From positions 809,801-873,800 of the forward strand of contig LN554847.1 in assembly GCA_000953695.1 (NCBI GenBank): DNA of 64,000 bases, given 5' to 3'. This document shows, one piece after another, positions 50,721 through 59,532 of the stretch. The notes under the pieces were generated by a model that had not been told where the DNA came from, ran no database searches, and saw nothing but the letters and a program-made list of their open reading frames with translations. Position 1 is the stretch's first letter; each line of letters opens with the position of its first letter. The translations under genes were made by a program, and so were the position numbers. The stretch comes from Aliivibrio wodanis. GTDB lineage: Bacteria > Pseudomonadota > Gammaproteobacteria > Enterobacterales > Vibrionaceae.

Positions 50721-53700
50721 CTATATTTGATCACTTTGACACTGACGCTGTTTCCAGAGTTTAAATACGGCAGGAATAACAACTAATGTCAGTAACAATG
50801 CTGATACCATTCCACCAATCATTGGCGCTGCAATTCGTTGCATTACTTCAGATCCCGTACCTGAGCCATACATAATTGGAATTAGGCCAATAATTACGGT
50901 AAGTACAGTCATCATGACAGGACGAACACGTAAACCCGCCCCGTCCCCAATCGCTTGTGTTAAGTCTTGTTGAGTCGGTAAGTTGTTTTTCTCAGAAGCA
51001 TTATTCTGTTTTTCATTCCATGCTTGATTTAAATACACCAACATAATTACGCCTATTTCAACCGCAACACCGGCTAAAGCAATAAAGCCAACCCCAACAG
51101 CAATAGAAAAATTAAAGTTTAAAATATGCATGAGCCACAGGCCGCCAACCATAGCTAACGGTAATGTTCCCATGATAATTAACACTTCAGAAATTCGCTT
51201 AAAACTAAGATAAAGAAGCAACATAATAATGCCAATCGTAATGGGAACTACCGTTGTTAAGCGCTCTTTAGCTCGTTCCATATATTCATATTGACCAGAC
51301 CAACCTAATGAATAACCTGCAGGTAAATCTAATTGCTCATGAACGACTTGTTGAGCTTCGTGAACATAAGAGCCCAAATCTCGACCATCAATATCAACAA
51401 ACACCCAACCATTAGGTCGTGCATTTTCTGTTTTGATCATTGGAGGACCATCTTCATAACGAATATCAGCCACATCAGCTAACGCAATTCGAGCGCCATT
51501 AGCGGTAATGAGCGGTAAGTTTTGTAATTTAACGACAGAATCTCGATACGACTGTGGATAACGAACATTGATCGGATAACGCTCTAACCCTTCAATGGTT
51601 TCACCTACATTCATTCCACCAACAGCGGTTGAAATAACTTGCTGTATATCTTTAATACTCAATCCATATCGAGCTGCTTGGCGACGTTTTATATCTATGG
51701 TTACATAACGGCCACCAGCTACACGTTCTGCATAAACAGAGGTTGTACCTTGAATGTCGTTTAAAATAGGTTCTAATTCTGCGCCGATCTTCTCTATAAC
51801 TTTAAGATCTGGCCCCGCTATCTTTATTCCTATTGGGGTTTTAATCCCTGTCGCCAACATATCGATACGCGTTTTGATTGGCATTACCCATGCGTTCGTA
51901 ATTCCGGGGAATTGAATCAATTGGTCTAGCTCGTTCTTGATCGATTCCGTTGTGACACCGTCACGCCACTCATCTTTTGGTTTGAACTGAATAACCGTCT
52001 CTATCATGGTCAATGGTGCCGGATCAGTCGCGGTTTCCGCTCGACCAATTTTTCCCCACACGGTATCGACTTCAGGAACGGTTTTAATCAGTTTATTGGT
52101 TTGTTGTAGTAACTCTCTCGCCTTACCAATTGAGATCCCTGGATAGGTTGTTGGCATGTACATTAAATCGCCCTCATCCAATGGCGGAATAAACTCACTG
52201 CCCATTTTAGAGATCGGATAATATGCAGAGCCCATAAGTACGATAGCAACAAGTAAAACCGTTTTAGGAAAACGCAAACTCACATTAAGTAGCGGGCGAT
52301 ACAATGCAACTAATGTTTTATTAATTGGATTCTTATGCTCAGGTAGAATCTTTCCTCGAACAAAATAGCCCATTAATACTGGAACTAAGGTAATAGCCAA
52401 ACCTGCTGATGCTGCCATGGCAAAAGTTTTTGTAAAGGCTAATGGAGAGAACATCTTTCCTTCTTGGCCTTCTAACGCAAAGACAGGAACAAAACTTAAC
52501 GTAATGATAAGTAATGAGAAAAATAATGGCGTTCCCACCTCTTCCGCAGCTTTACCGATAACTTGCCAACGGTTCTCATCCGTTAATGGCGTTTTCTCTA
52601 TGTGCTTATGTACGTTTTCTATCATTACAATTGCACCATCGACCATGGCACCAATGGCAATCGCAATACCACCTAACGACATAATATTGGCATTAATACC
52701 TTGCCAATGCATCACGATGAACGCGGCTAAAATTCCAACCGGCAAACTTAATGCAATAACCAGTGATGAGCGAATATGGAATAAAAACAGAGCGCAAACA
52801 ATCGCAACAACAATAAATTCTTCTGCCAATTTTTCCCATAGGTTAGTTACAGCGTGATCTATTAAGGTTGATCTATCATAAGTCGCTTTTATTTCAACGC
52901 CTTCTGGTAATCCCTTCTGAAGTTGAGCAAGCTTTTCTTTCACGTTAGCAATAACTTCACTGGCATTCTCACCAAATCGCATCACGATCACACCACCAAC
53001 CGCTTCACCCTCGCCGTTAAATTCGGAGATCCCACGGCGCATTTGTGGTCCAAGGTTAATGTCTGCAATATCGCCAAGCAGCAATGGCGTTCCTTTATCT
53101 GTTACTTTTAATGGCAGTGACTGAATATCTTCAATACTGCTTAAATAACCTGAAGTGCGAACCATATGCTCAGCTTCTGCTACTTCAATAACGGAGGCGC
53201 CTGCTTCTTGATTTCCGTCTTTAATCGCTTTATTAATTTGCTGTAGTGTTAGGTTATAAGCTCGTAACTTATCAGGATCAATTTCAACCTGATATTGCTT
53301 GACCATTCCGCCAACGGTCGCGACTTCCGATACGCCATCAACGGTTTGTAATTCATACTTTAAGAACCAATCCTGCAAACTACGTAATTCAGCGAGATCA
53401 TGTTTTCCTGTTTTATCTTGTAAAACATAACTGTAAACCCAACCCACACCTGTCGCATCTGGACCTAATGTCGGTTTTTCTTCTGCTGGTAACTTAGGTG
53501 CGACTTGACTTAAGTACTCTAAAACACGCGAACGTGCCCAGTACATGTCGGTATCATCATTAAAAATAATATAAACATACGAGTCACCAAAGAAGGAATA
53601 GCCGCGAACCGTTTCAGCTCCCGGAACCGCAAGCATGGCTGTCGTTAACGGATATGTAACCTGATCTTCCACCACTTGTGGCGCTTGTCCTGGGTAACTT

Positions 53701-53852
53701 GTTTTGATGATCACCTGTACATCAGAAAGATCAGGCAGAGCATCTACTGGCGTATTCTTTACACTGTAAATCCCTGCTACGACTAAGGCGAACGTTGCAA
53801 CTAACACTAAAAATCGATTTTTTATCGACCAACGAATAATGGCAGGGATCAT
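50721..53852 (-). CDS. cusA: CusA-type heavy-metal efflux RND pump
   Basis: 1,043 residues, the full length for HME-RND pumps. Inner-membrane proton-driven exporter of Cu(I)/Ag(I), forming a CusCBA complex. Features: N-terminal TM IIRWSIKNRFLVLVATFALVVAG; the VDALPDLSDVQVIIKTSYPGQAP family signature; the TM4 segment GGIAIAIGAMVDGAIVMIENVHKH with the proton-relay Asp; and the final RVRPVMMTVLTVIIGLIPIMYGSGTGSEVMQRIAAPMIGG. The start overlaps the cusB stop by 4 bases. Confidence 0.95.
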   Translation of the reverse strand: MIPAIIRWSIKNRFLVLVATFALVVAGIYSVKNTPVDALPDLSDVQVIIKTSYPGQAPQVVEDQVTYPLTTAMLAVPGAETVRGYSFFGDSYVYIIFNDDTDMYWARSRVLEYLSQVAPKLPAEEKPTLGPDATGVGWVYSYVLQDKTGKHDLAELRSLQDWFLKYELQTVDGVSEVATVGGMVKQYQVEIDPDKLRAYNLTLQQINKAIKDGNQEAGASVIEVAEAEHMVRTSGYLSSIEDIQSLPLKVTDKGTPLLLGDIADINLGPQMRRGISEFNGEGEAVGGVIVMRFGENASEVIANVKEKLAQLQKGLPEGVEIKATYDRSTLIDHAVTNLWEKLAEEFIVVAIVCALFLFHIRSSLVIALSLPVGILAAFIVMHWQGINANIMSLGGIAIAIGAMVDGAIVMIENVHKHIEKTPLTDENRWQVIGKAAEEVGTPLFFSLLIITLSFVPVFALEGQEGKMFSPLAFTKTFAMAASAGLAITLVPVLMGYFVRGKILPEHKNPINKTLVALYRPLLNVSLRFPKTVLLVAIVLMGSAYYPISKMGSEFIPPLDEGDLMYMPTTYPGISIGKARELLQQTNKLIKTVPEVDTVWGKIGRAETATDPAPLTMIETVIQFKPKDEWRDGVTTESIKNELDQLIQFPGITNAWVMPIKTRIDMLATGIKTPIGIKIAGPDLKVIEKIGAELEPILNDIQGTTSVYAERVAGGRYVTIDIKRRQAARYGLSIKDIQQVISTAVGGMNVGETIEGLERYPINVRYPQSYRDSVVKLQNLPLITANGARIALADVADIRYEDGPPMIKTENARPNGWVFVDIDGRDLGSYVHEAQQVVHEQLDLPAGYSLGWSGQYEYMERAKERLTTVVPITIGIIMLLLYLSFKRISEVLIIMGTLPLAMVGGLWLMHILNFNFSIAVGVGFIALAGVAVEIGVIMLVYLNQAWNEKQNNASEKNNLPTQQDLTQAIGDGAGLRVRPVMMTVLTVIIGLIPIMYGSGTGSEVMQRIAAPMIGGMVSALLLTLVVIPAVFKLWKQRQCQSDQI

Positions 53853-55318
53853 AATAATTCCCCCTCTTTCTCTATCTCAAGCAGTTGATATTCATCATTT
53901 ATCTTTTGAACTAGAAACTGAACCGCTTCACCTTCACGAAAAGAAACTAAATCAATCTCTTTATCGACCGAAAAATTCATTTCAGCCGCTTTCCAATCCC
54001 ATTGTGATATGGGTTTATGAGCAAAAGTTACCATACCAAAATCAGCCATAAGCATGGTGATATTCCCAGAGATCCAAACACTGTTTTCTGGTCCATTAAT
54101 TCGACTTAGTTCTGCCGTTTTACTTGATTCAGAATCTAATAAGAATTGAGCTGATGTAACTACTTTATCGTTTTCTTTCAATCCCTTAACGATTTCAACT
54201 TTATTCGCAGCTTCACGGCCTGCAATGATGCGAACTGAACGATATTTACCTTCGCCTTCGTCTAATACAACACGTTCCATGCCATTTGAACGTATTACGG
54301 CCTGGCGAGGAATCGTCAATACTTCCTCTTTTGTTTTAGGATGAATTGTAATGTTTGCGAACATGTTGGGCTTTAATGCACCATCTTGGTTATCAAACTT
54401 TAAGCGCATACGCATGGTTCGTGTTTTTGGGTCTAAAATCGGATAAACGTAATCAACTTCGCCTTCCCATTTTTTTCCAGGGACAGCATCAAGTGTCATT
54501 ACCGCTTTATTGCCTGACGATAACCAATGTGCCTGACGCTCAAAAACTTCTGCATCTACCCAAACTTCTTCTAAAGGCCCCGCGCTTATCGCAACCTGAG
54601 AAGGCGATAAATACCCTCCTTCACGAATATTCAGACTTGCAATAACACCACTAGATGTTGCTTTTATCTCTATGTTTTTATTTGCTTTACCTTGCCTAAC
54701 AATAGAATTAATCTGTTTAATATCAACACCAAAAGAATGCAATCGCTCTCTTGCGCCTTTAACTAATCCTTTGCGGCCAGTGCGATACGCATTTAATAAT
54801 TCTTCTTGTGCTTTCACCAGCTCTGGAGAGTAAAGCGTAAATAATACATCGCCTTTATTTACTTTTTCGCCAATCGCGTTGATATTCAGTTTCTCAACCC
54901 AACCCGCAGCCCGCACGTTGACTTGCCATAATTGACTTTCATCAAATGCGATATAACCGACGGTATCTATATTTGGTGACAAGATCGTTTTCTCGACAAA
55001 CGCACTCTTTACGCCAAGGTTATTAACCACACTTGGATCAATTGTTACCGTTCCTGCTGGTGCTTTCTCTCCTTGCCCTTCATCGGCATAAACAGGTACT
55101 AAATCCATGCCCATTGGGGATTTACCTGGCTGATCTCGACGATAATTTGCATCCATAGGAGCAACCCAATATAAAGGTTCACTTTTCTCAGCACCAACTT
55201 CTGAACTGTTATTCATCGTCATAGCCGCCATATCATGCCCTGAGTACAAACTCATACCCGAAGCACCAATAACGCCACCAATCACGATTGAAAGTAATGC
55301 TATTTTAACTGGTTTCAT
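53849..55318 (-). CDS. cusB: CusB-type membrane-fusion protein with C-terminal CusF-like domain
   Basis: 489 residues from ATG 55318 (GGAAG upstream). N-terminal anchor (IALLSIVIGGVIGASGM), Met/His cluster (GHDMAAMTMNN), then a metal-binding segment YWVAPMDANYRRDQPGKSPMGMDLVPVY, the hairpin and lipoyl parts, and beta-barrel domains. The last ~75 residues (MVTFAHKPISQWDWKAAEMNFSV) align with the chaperone CusF: His, Trp and the second Met of its copper site are kept, while the first Met is Ala. It bridges CusA and CusC. Confidence 0.92.
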   Translation of the reverse strand: MKPVKIALLSIVIGGVIGASGMSLYSGHDMAAMTMNNSSEVGAEKSEPLYWVAPMDANYRRDQPGKSPMGMDLVPVYADEGQGEKAPAGTVTIDPSVVNNLGVKSAFVEKTILSPNIDTVGYIAFDESQLWQVNVRAAGWVEKLNINAIGEKVNKGDVLFTLYSPELVKAQEELLNAYRTGRKGLVKGARERLHSFGVDIKQINSIVRQGKANKNIEIKATSSGVIASLNIREGGYLSPSQVAISAGPLEEVWVDAEVFERQAHWLSSGNKAVMTLDAVPGKKWEGEVDYVYPILDPKTRTMRMRLKFDNQDGALKPNMFANITIHPKTKEEVLTIPRQAVIRSNGMERVVLDEGEGKYRSVRIIAGREAANKVEIVKGLKENDKVVTSAQFLLDSESSKTAELSRINGPENSVWISGNITMLMADFGMVTFAHKPISQWDWKAAEMNFSVDKEIDLVSFREGEAVQFLVQKINDEYQLLEIEKEGELL

Positions 55319-55328
55319 TTTCTCTTCC

Positions 55329-56663
55329 TTACTGCTCTGACGGCGAAAATTGTGGCGCAGAAACGTGATAATCAAAGCCATTTAGATAAAAAGCTAAGTT
55401 ACTGTATGTTTTGTCTAAATCACTGAATAAACGTTGTTTTTCTAGTTCAATACTCAACTCATCACTGGCAGCTGAAATCACATCATTAAATTGTGCGGTA
55501 TTATTTTCATAACCACGCTCAACGGCTCGAGTTCTGTCTTTTGCTTGGGGCAGTAAAGTATGGTTATAACGAGAAAGACGCTGCTCAAGATTGTTTTTAT
55601 CAACCAATAGCGAATTTACTTTTGCGTTCATTTGACGAAGTAATACGTCACGTTGTGATTTTGCAGCGCCCACTTGATATTGCGCAGCTGCATAGTTTTG
55701 GTCTTGACGTTTGTCTGTAAATAGCGGGATATCCATGGTTACATATGCACTCACCAAATCAGACGCAGGTTGTCCACCCATACCATTCGCTTGACGATAG
55801 GCATACATTACTTCTACACCAAATTGAGGCGAATAAGATTCATCGGCAATATCCACTTTGGTTTTGGTTGCGGTTATCGCTAATTCACTCATTTTTATTG
55901 TTGGATTCGACTTCAATAAGTCATAAAATTCAGTATCTTGACTTGCCTTTGAATTTAATAATTTATTCAATGTCGACCACTCTAGTGCTTTTATACCTTG
56001 CGATTTTTGCTCGGCTAAATTAGGCAACCATTCTGTGAGTTGTGCATAGATACGGCCTTGCAACTGACGATTCGTTTGCAACTTTTCATCCAATCGACTC
56101 AATTGAAGCTGAGCTTGTAGCAAGTCCTGACTTTCACTTTTACCAATCGAATAGTTGGTCTTAATGTAGGTTTCCATCTCTGACAATAGTTGACGATTCT
56201 CATGTAAAATAGCTTCTGCTTTTTGTAAGAATCCCAACTCAATCCAAAGTTGAGTAATGGCATTTGCCACTTCTAACTCACGAACTTGAACCTGCATTGC
56301 TAATACATCGGCTTGTTGTCCAGTTTGCTTTTGTTGTAAGTCTAAACTTGAGCCTCGACCAAACTTTTGCATTAATCCGACCGATATATTGGTCATAGGG
56401 TCTTCATCAAATTTAAAACTGTCCACCGGTAAACCACCAAAACCGACTTTTAGCGTAGGATCGGCAAGCGTTGAACTCGCAATACCTGTAGATCGAAGTG
56501 CTTGAGATTGTGCGTATATTTGCTCTCTACTTGCATCAGAAGAGAGTGCTTGTTCGATAAGCTGTGTTAGCTGATTTTCTGCCATCACTTGATTTGAAAT
56601 CATTAACGAGATCGCAGAGGCTAACCACACTTTAGTAAAGTGTTTACGTGCTGTATTTTTCAT
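55329..56663 (-). CDS. cusC: TolC/CusC-like outer-membrane efflux protein
   Basis: 444 residues with a signal peptide (WLASAISLMISNQVMA-EN). Two OEP repeats: ALSSDASREQIYAQSQALRSTGIASSTLADPTLKVGFGGLP in the first, and IKMSELAITATKTKVDIADESYSPQFGVEVMYAYR in the second, with SAYVTMDIPLFTDKRQDQNYAAAQYQ. Forms the exit duct of the copper pump. Ends 10 bp before cusB. Confidence 0.9.
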   Translation of the reverse strand: MKNTARKHFTKVWLASAISLMISNQVMAENQLTQLIEQALSSDASREQIYAQSQALRSTGIASSTLADPTLKVGFGGLPVDSFKFDEDPMTNISVGLMQKFGRGSSLDLQQKQTGQQADVLAMQVQVRELEVANAITQLWIELGFLQKAEAILHENRQLLSEMETYIKTNYSIGKSESQDLLQAQLQLSRLDEKLQTNRQLQGRIYAQLTEWLPNLAEQKSQGIKALEWSTLNKLLNSKASQDTEFYDLLKSNPTIKMSELAITATKTKVDIADESYSPQFGVEVMYAYRQANGMGGQPASDLVSAYVTMDIPLFTDKRQDQNYAAAQYQVGAAKSQRDVLLRQMNAKVNSLLVDKNNLEQRLSRYNHTLLPQAKDRTRAVERGYENNTAQFNDVISAASDELSIELEKQRLFSDLDKTYSNLAFYLNGFDYHVSAPQFSPSEQ

Positions 56664-56771
56664 GGAAACATTCCAATAACGACATGATCGTAAAGACAGA
56701 TCAGTGCCATGATTAAACCGGAAAATAAGAAAACTTATTTAGCGTATTGATTTAATAGTTATAAATTGGAA

Positions 56772-57194
56772 TTAAGCTATAGGAGGTCGATATAAGGAAG
56801 AAGATGAAAATGAACGAGGCTGTTCATTGTAAAAACCATATTTGATAGCAAGAGCTAATGAATTGATCTGAGTATTCAAGCCAATTGGTAAAGCATAAAC
56901 CGATACTGCACATGCTATTTTACAACAGTTATCACCTTTATCAGAACAATGGTCATTATTATTCATCGACATAGATGACATATCACAGTCCAAGTCACTA
57001 CTTTGAGACTCTTTTGGTGAATGGCAACCAGGCATGCTGTCACTCATAGATGATATTTCCATCTGACTTTGAGGCATTGCCATATTCATGGTCATTCCTT
57101 CCATTTTCATTGGATAGCTGTAAGCAACACTAGATAGCACTAATGCCATCAGCGTAACGCTTGTCACAACCCATTTAGAAAAAGAAGAAAACAC
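56772..57194 (-). CDS. Met/His/Cys-rich exported protein of the copper operon
   Basis: 140 residues from GTG 57194, giving a signal peptide FSSFSKWVVTSVTLMALVLSSVAYS. An upstream start is excluded because the promoter -10 lies at 57226-57231. The mature part has a metal-binding look: YPMKMEGMTMNMAMPQSQME, MPGCHSPKES, LDCDMSSMSMNNNDHCSDKGDNCCKIAC. No named family. Probably a periplasmic copper buffer or sensor and the first gene of the cus operon. Confidence 0.72.
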   Translation of the reverse strand: MFSSFSKWVVTSVTLMALVLSSVAYSYPMKMEGMTMNMAMPQSQMEISSMSDSMPGCHSPKESQSSDLDCDMSSMSMNNNDHCSDKGDNCCKIACAVSVYALPIGLNTQINSLALAIKYGFYNEQPRSFSSSSLYRPPIA

Positions 57195-57225
57195 TATAAA
57201 TGCCCATATATTCAGAATTAATCTA

Positions 57226-57256
57226 ATACTAAGGCTTCCACTAGGGGTAAGGTCAA
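57226..57256 (-). promoter_or_regulatory. CueR-type copper-responsive promoter
   Basis: -35 TTGACC (57251-57256) and -10 TAGTAT (57226-57231) are separated by 19 bp, the long spacer typical of MerR-family activation. Inside lies CCTTACCCCTAGTGGAAGCC, a close match to CueR operators (CCTTCC...GGAAGG). Predicted to switch on the whole cus operon with copper. No regulator gene is in the window. Confidence 0.78.
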
Positions 57257-57384
57257 TGGTTTTATGTGAAAACCCTCTCATTTATGAAAACATCCAATGC
57301 AAAAATCTCAACGAATTAATCTAACTCATATATTTTGTTAAAAGTCCTTGATAGATTACGCAAAAAATTAAGGATGTTATTTTA

Positions 57385-58410
57385 ATGGAAAACTCTCAAA
57401 AAATCGCAAGCTTAGAGCTCGGAAGGCTTATTGCTATGTTTGCGATTATTGCTTTGCACTCACAAGTATTTATGACGTATCTGCTAATGGATGATACTCC
57501 CGTCTTTGGCTATGCTTTTAATCAATTCACTCGTTTTGCCGTTCCTTTCTTTTTCATTTTATCCGGTTATTTTATTCAACCTAAATTAACCGCGACTCCT
57601 TTAAAAACAATGCAGTCTTACTCTGCTCCGTTATTTAAGATTTGGTTAGTATGGAGTGCTTTATGCCTAGCAATGCCTTTTAACTGGAAAAAAGTTGCTG
57701 AAAGCGGTTATTTAACAGAACGTACAGGATATTGGAGCTGGCTAACTCAGAACCCTCTTAATGCAATTATGGAAGGCGGGATGGTGCACTTATGGTTTAT
57801 CCCAGCTCTTATTATCGCCGTTGCTATTATTGGTTTATTTGTTCATTTTAACAAAACAACATTGCTTATTCCTGTTGCTGTTATCTTGTATGTATATGGC
57901 CTTGCTGGTGGCAGTTACCAAACATTAACTGAAGTTTGGACTCCATTCTTTACTCGGAATGGCCCTTTCTTTAGTACCTTAATGCTTGTCATTGGCTTTG
58001 AATTAAGAAGAAGATCAATCACTCTATCATCAACAAAAGCGATTATCTTATTAGTCTTAGGCTTTGTTATTCATTTTAGTGAGGCTTATTGGCTAACACG
58101 TTTTGACGTTCCTTTTAACCTGCATGATTTCTTAATCGGTACCCCATTAATTGGCATCGGCATGTTTTTTCTATTGTTATCAAAGCCGAGCTTAGGTCAT
58201 CACCCTATCACTTTCACATTAAGCAAGCATGTTCTTGGTATTTATGTATGCCATCTACTCTTTGTGGTTGTGTTCTTAAACATTACCGGAATGATGGGAC
58301 TGAGTTTAGCACTAAGAGATTTTGTGATTGTGTTTGGAACGGCTGGCGCATCTACTTTGTTTGTTTTAGCGATGAATAGAACACCGCTGCGTCGATTGTT
58401 ATTTAGATAA
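57385..58410 (+). CDS. Acyltransferase 3 family membrane protein
   Basis: 341 residues, about ten TM helices. The N-terminal signature KIASLELGRLIAMFAIIALHSQVF contains the family's essential His (LHSQ), with RFAVPFFFILSGYFI following. Such enzymes transfer acyl groups to extracytoplasmic sugars such as O-antigen or exopolysaccharide. Start ATG 57385 behind AAGGATG. Specific substrate unknown. Confidence 0.88.
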   Translation: MENSQKIASLELGRLIAMFAIIALHSQVFMTYLLMDDTPVFGYAFNQFTRFAVPFFFILSGYFIQPKLTATPLKTMQSYSAPLFKIWLVWSALCLAMPFNWKKVAESGYLTERTGYWSWLTQNPLNAIMEGGMVHLWFIPALIIAVAIIGLFVHFNKTTLLIPVAVILYVYGLAGGSYQTLTEVWTPFFTRNGPFFSTLMLVIGFELRRRSITLSSTKAIILLVLGFVIHFSEAYWLTRFDVPFNLHDFLIGTPLIGIGMFFLLLSKPSLGHHPITFTLSKHVLGIYVCHLLFVVVFLNITGMMGLSLALRDFVIVFGTAGASTLFVLAMNRTPLRRLLFR

Positions 58411-58416
58411 TAAAAA

Positions 58417-58454
58417 AACAGATGCATCCAGCTCCTGCGATGCATCTGTTTTAT
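58417..58454. terminator. Bidirectional rho-independent terminator
   Basis: Stem AACAGATGCATC/GATGCATCTGTT (58417-58428, 58439-58450), 10-nt loop, A-run before and T-run after. Shared by the acyltransferase and the convergent hydrolase gene. Confidence 0.9.
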
Positions 58455-58480
58455 CTCACGACTTATTGAATTAATTTCAA

Positions 58481-59338
58481 TTAACTTAATACATCAAATG
58501 CTTTCTTCGCTTCATCACTCGCCATTACTCGACCATGACCCAAACCTGTTGTTGGGTATAGTGTGACATGCTTAATATGCTCAGACGCTGATTTTGAAAG
58601 ATCAAAACTTGTAAAGCGATCCTCTTTATCATGCACAATGATGGTTAGCGCTTCTCTTTGCGTTAATCGTTGATACGGGTTAAAACTATCAATAGAACGC
58701 TGGTATTGATCTTCTATATCACCAACAATCGCTTTAAATAATTTAATTGAGTACCCAGAGCGTTCAATGCTACGGAATAAATTCTCGGTATAGTTAAGTA
58801 CTGGTGCAATTAACAGTAAAGGTGCATTATCCAATTTCACATGATGACATTCCAGTACCGCAGCTGTTCCCATGCTATGTGCGACTACCCCCACCACATC
58901 ACCACAAGAATCCAATACCGCATTTAAACCTTCAATAAACGCAGGCAAATGGGCATGTTTTCCTTCACTTGCACCATGTGCAGGGTGATCAAAAGCTACG
59001 GCGGTAAAACCTTGAGAAGCTATGTGCTCCATTAGTGGATAGAATTGACTCGAATTCCCCGACCAGCCATGGGCCAATACCCAAGTAGGACCAGAGCCAA
59101 GTTGATAAAGACTAAGTTCACCTTCAGATGAGTTCAACTTACTCTTTATTAACCCTTCTGGCTCAGAGTTTTTTGGTTTAGTTCTTACAGGGGTTAATAG
59201 TAATTTACGCCCCATCTTCTTCGCGTGACTTGGGATCAATAAGTGATGCAAACGCGTTACTGCATTTAAAGTACTGCGTTTAAAGCTAAACTTGTTCTCT
59301 GTACCAAAGTAAATTTCCTGACTCATGAGTACGTCCAT
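58481..59338 (-). CDS. Alpha/beta hydrolase
   Basis: 285 residues (or 281 from the second Met, which has GGA upstream). Oxyanion region WVLAHGWSGNSSQFYPLMEHI, nucleophile elbow GVVAHSMGTAA (Ser near 156), Asp in IIVHDKEDRFTSF and His in TTGLGHGRVMAS complete the triad. Esterase or lipase-like; substrate unknown. Monocistronic, ending at the shared terminator. Confidence 0.88.
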   Translation of the reverse strand: MDVLMSQEIYFGTENKFSFKRSTLNAVTRLHHLLIPSHAKKMGRKLLLTPVRTKPKNSEPEGLIKSKLNSSEGELSLYQLGSGPTWVLAHGWSGNSSQFYPLMEHIASQGFTAVAFDHPAHGASEGKHAHLPAFIEGLNAVLDSCGDVVGVVAHSMGTAAVLECHHVKLDNAPLLLIAPVLNYTENLFRSIERSGYSIKLFKAIVGDIEDQYQRSIDSFNPYQRLTQREALTIIVHDKEDRFTSFDLSKSASEHIKHVTLYPTTGLGHGRVMASDEAKKAFDVLS

Positions 59339-59453
59339 TTATAATTTTTATCTGCTCATCTTATCTAAAGTATTCTGTTTGTCGATAGAGCACTTTAAAA
59401 TTTAACAATTAGATCACAAACTCTATTGTGTAATCTAAAAATACACCTTAAAC

Positions 59454-59480
59454 ATAACATGTATAAAAAATACATGTTAT
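59454..59480 (+). promoter_or_regulatory. NsrR-like operator upstream of nnrS
   Basis: Perfect 11-bp inverted repeat ATAACATGTAT/ATACATGTTAT around AAAAA. Spacing and base pattern resemble NsrR sites (AAGATGYAT-type half sites). A -10-like TATACT lies at 59497-59502, placing the repeat over the -35 region, where a repressor would block transcription. Confidence 0.65.
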
Positions 59481-59532
59481 TGGTTTTTATTTCAGTTATA
59501 CTTATTTTGTCCTTACGAATTGAGAAGATCTT

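Noticed and set aside
52417-52857. Plus-strand ORFs across cusA, cusB and cusC (up to 146 codons).
   Set aside because: They lie antisense to clearly conserved pump genes and show no domain or ribosome site.
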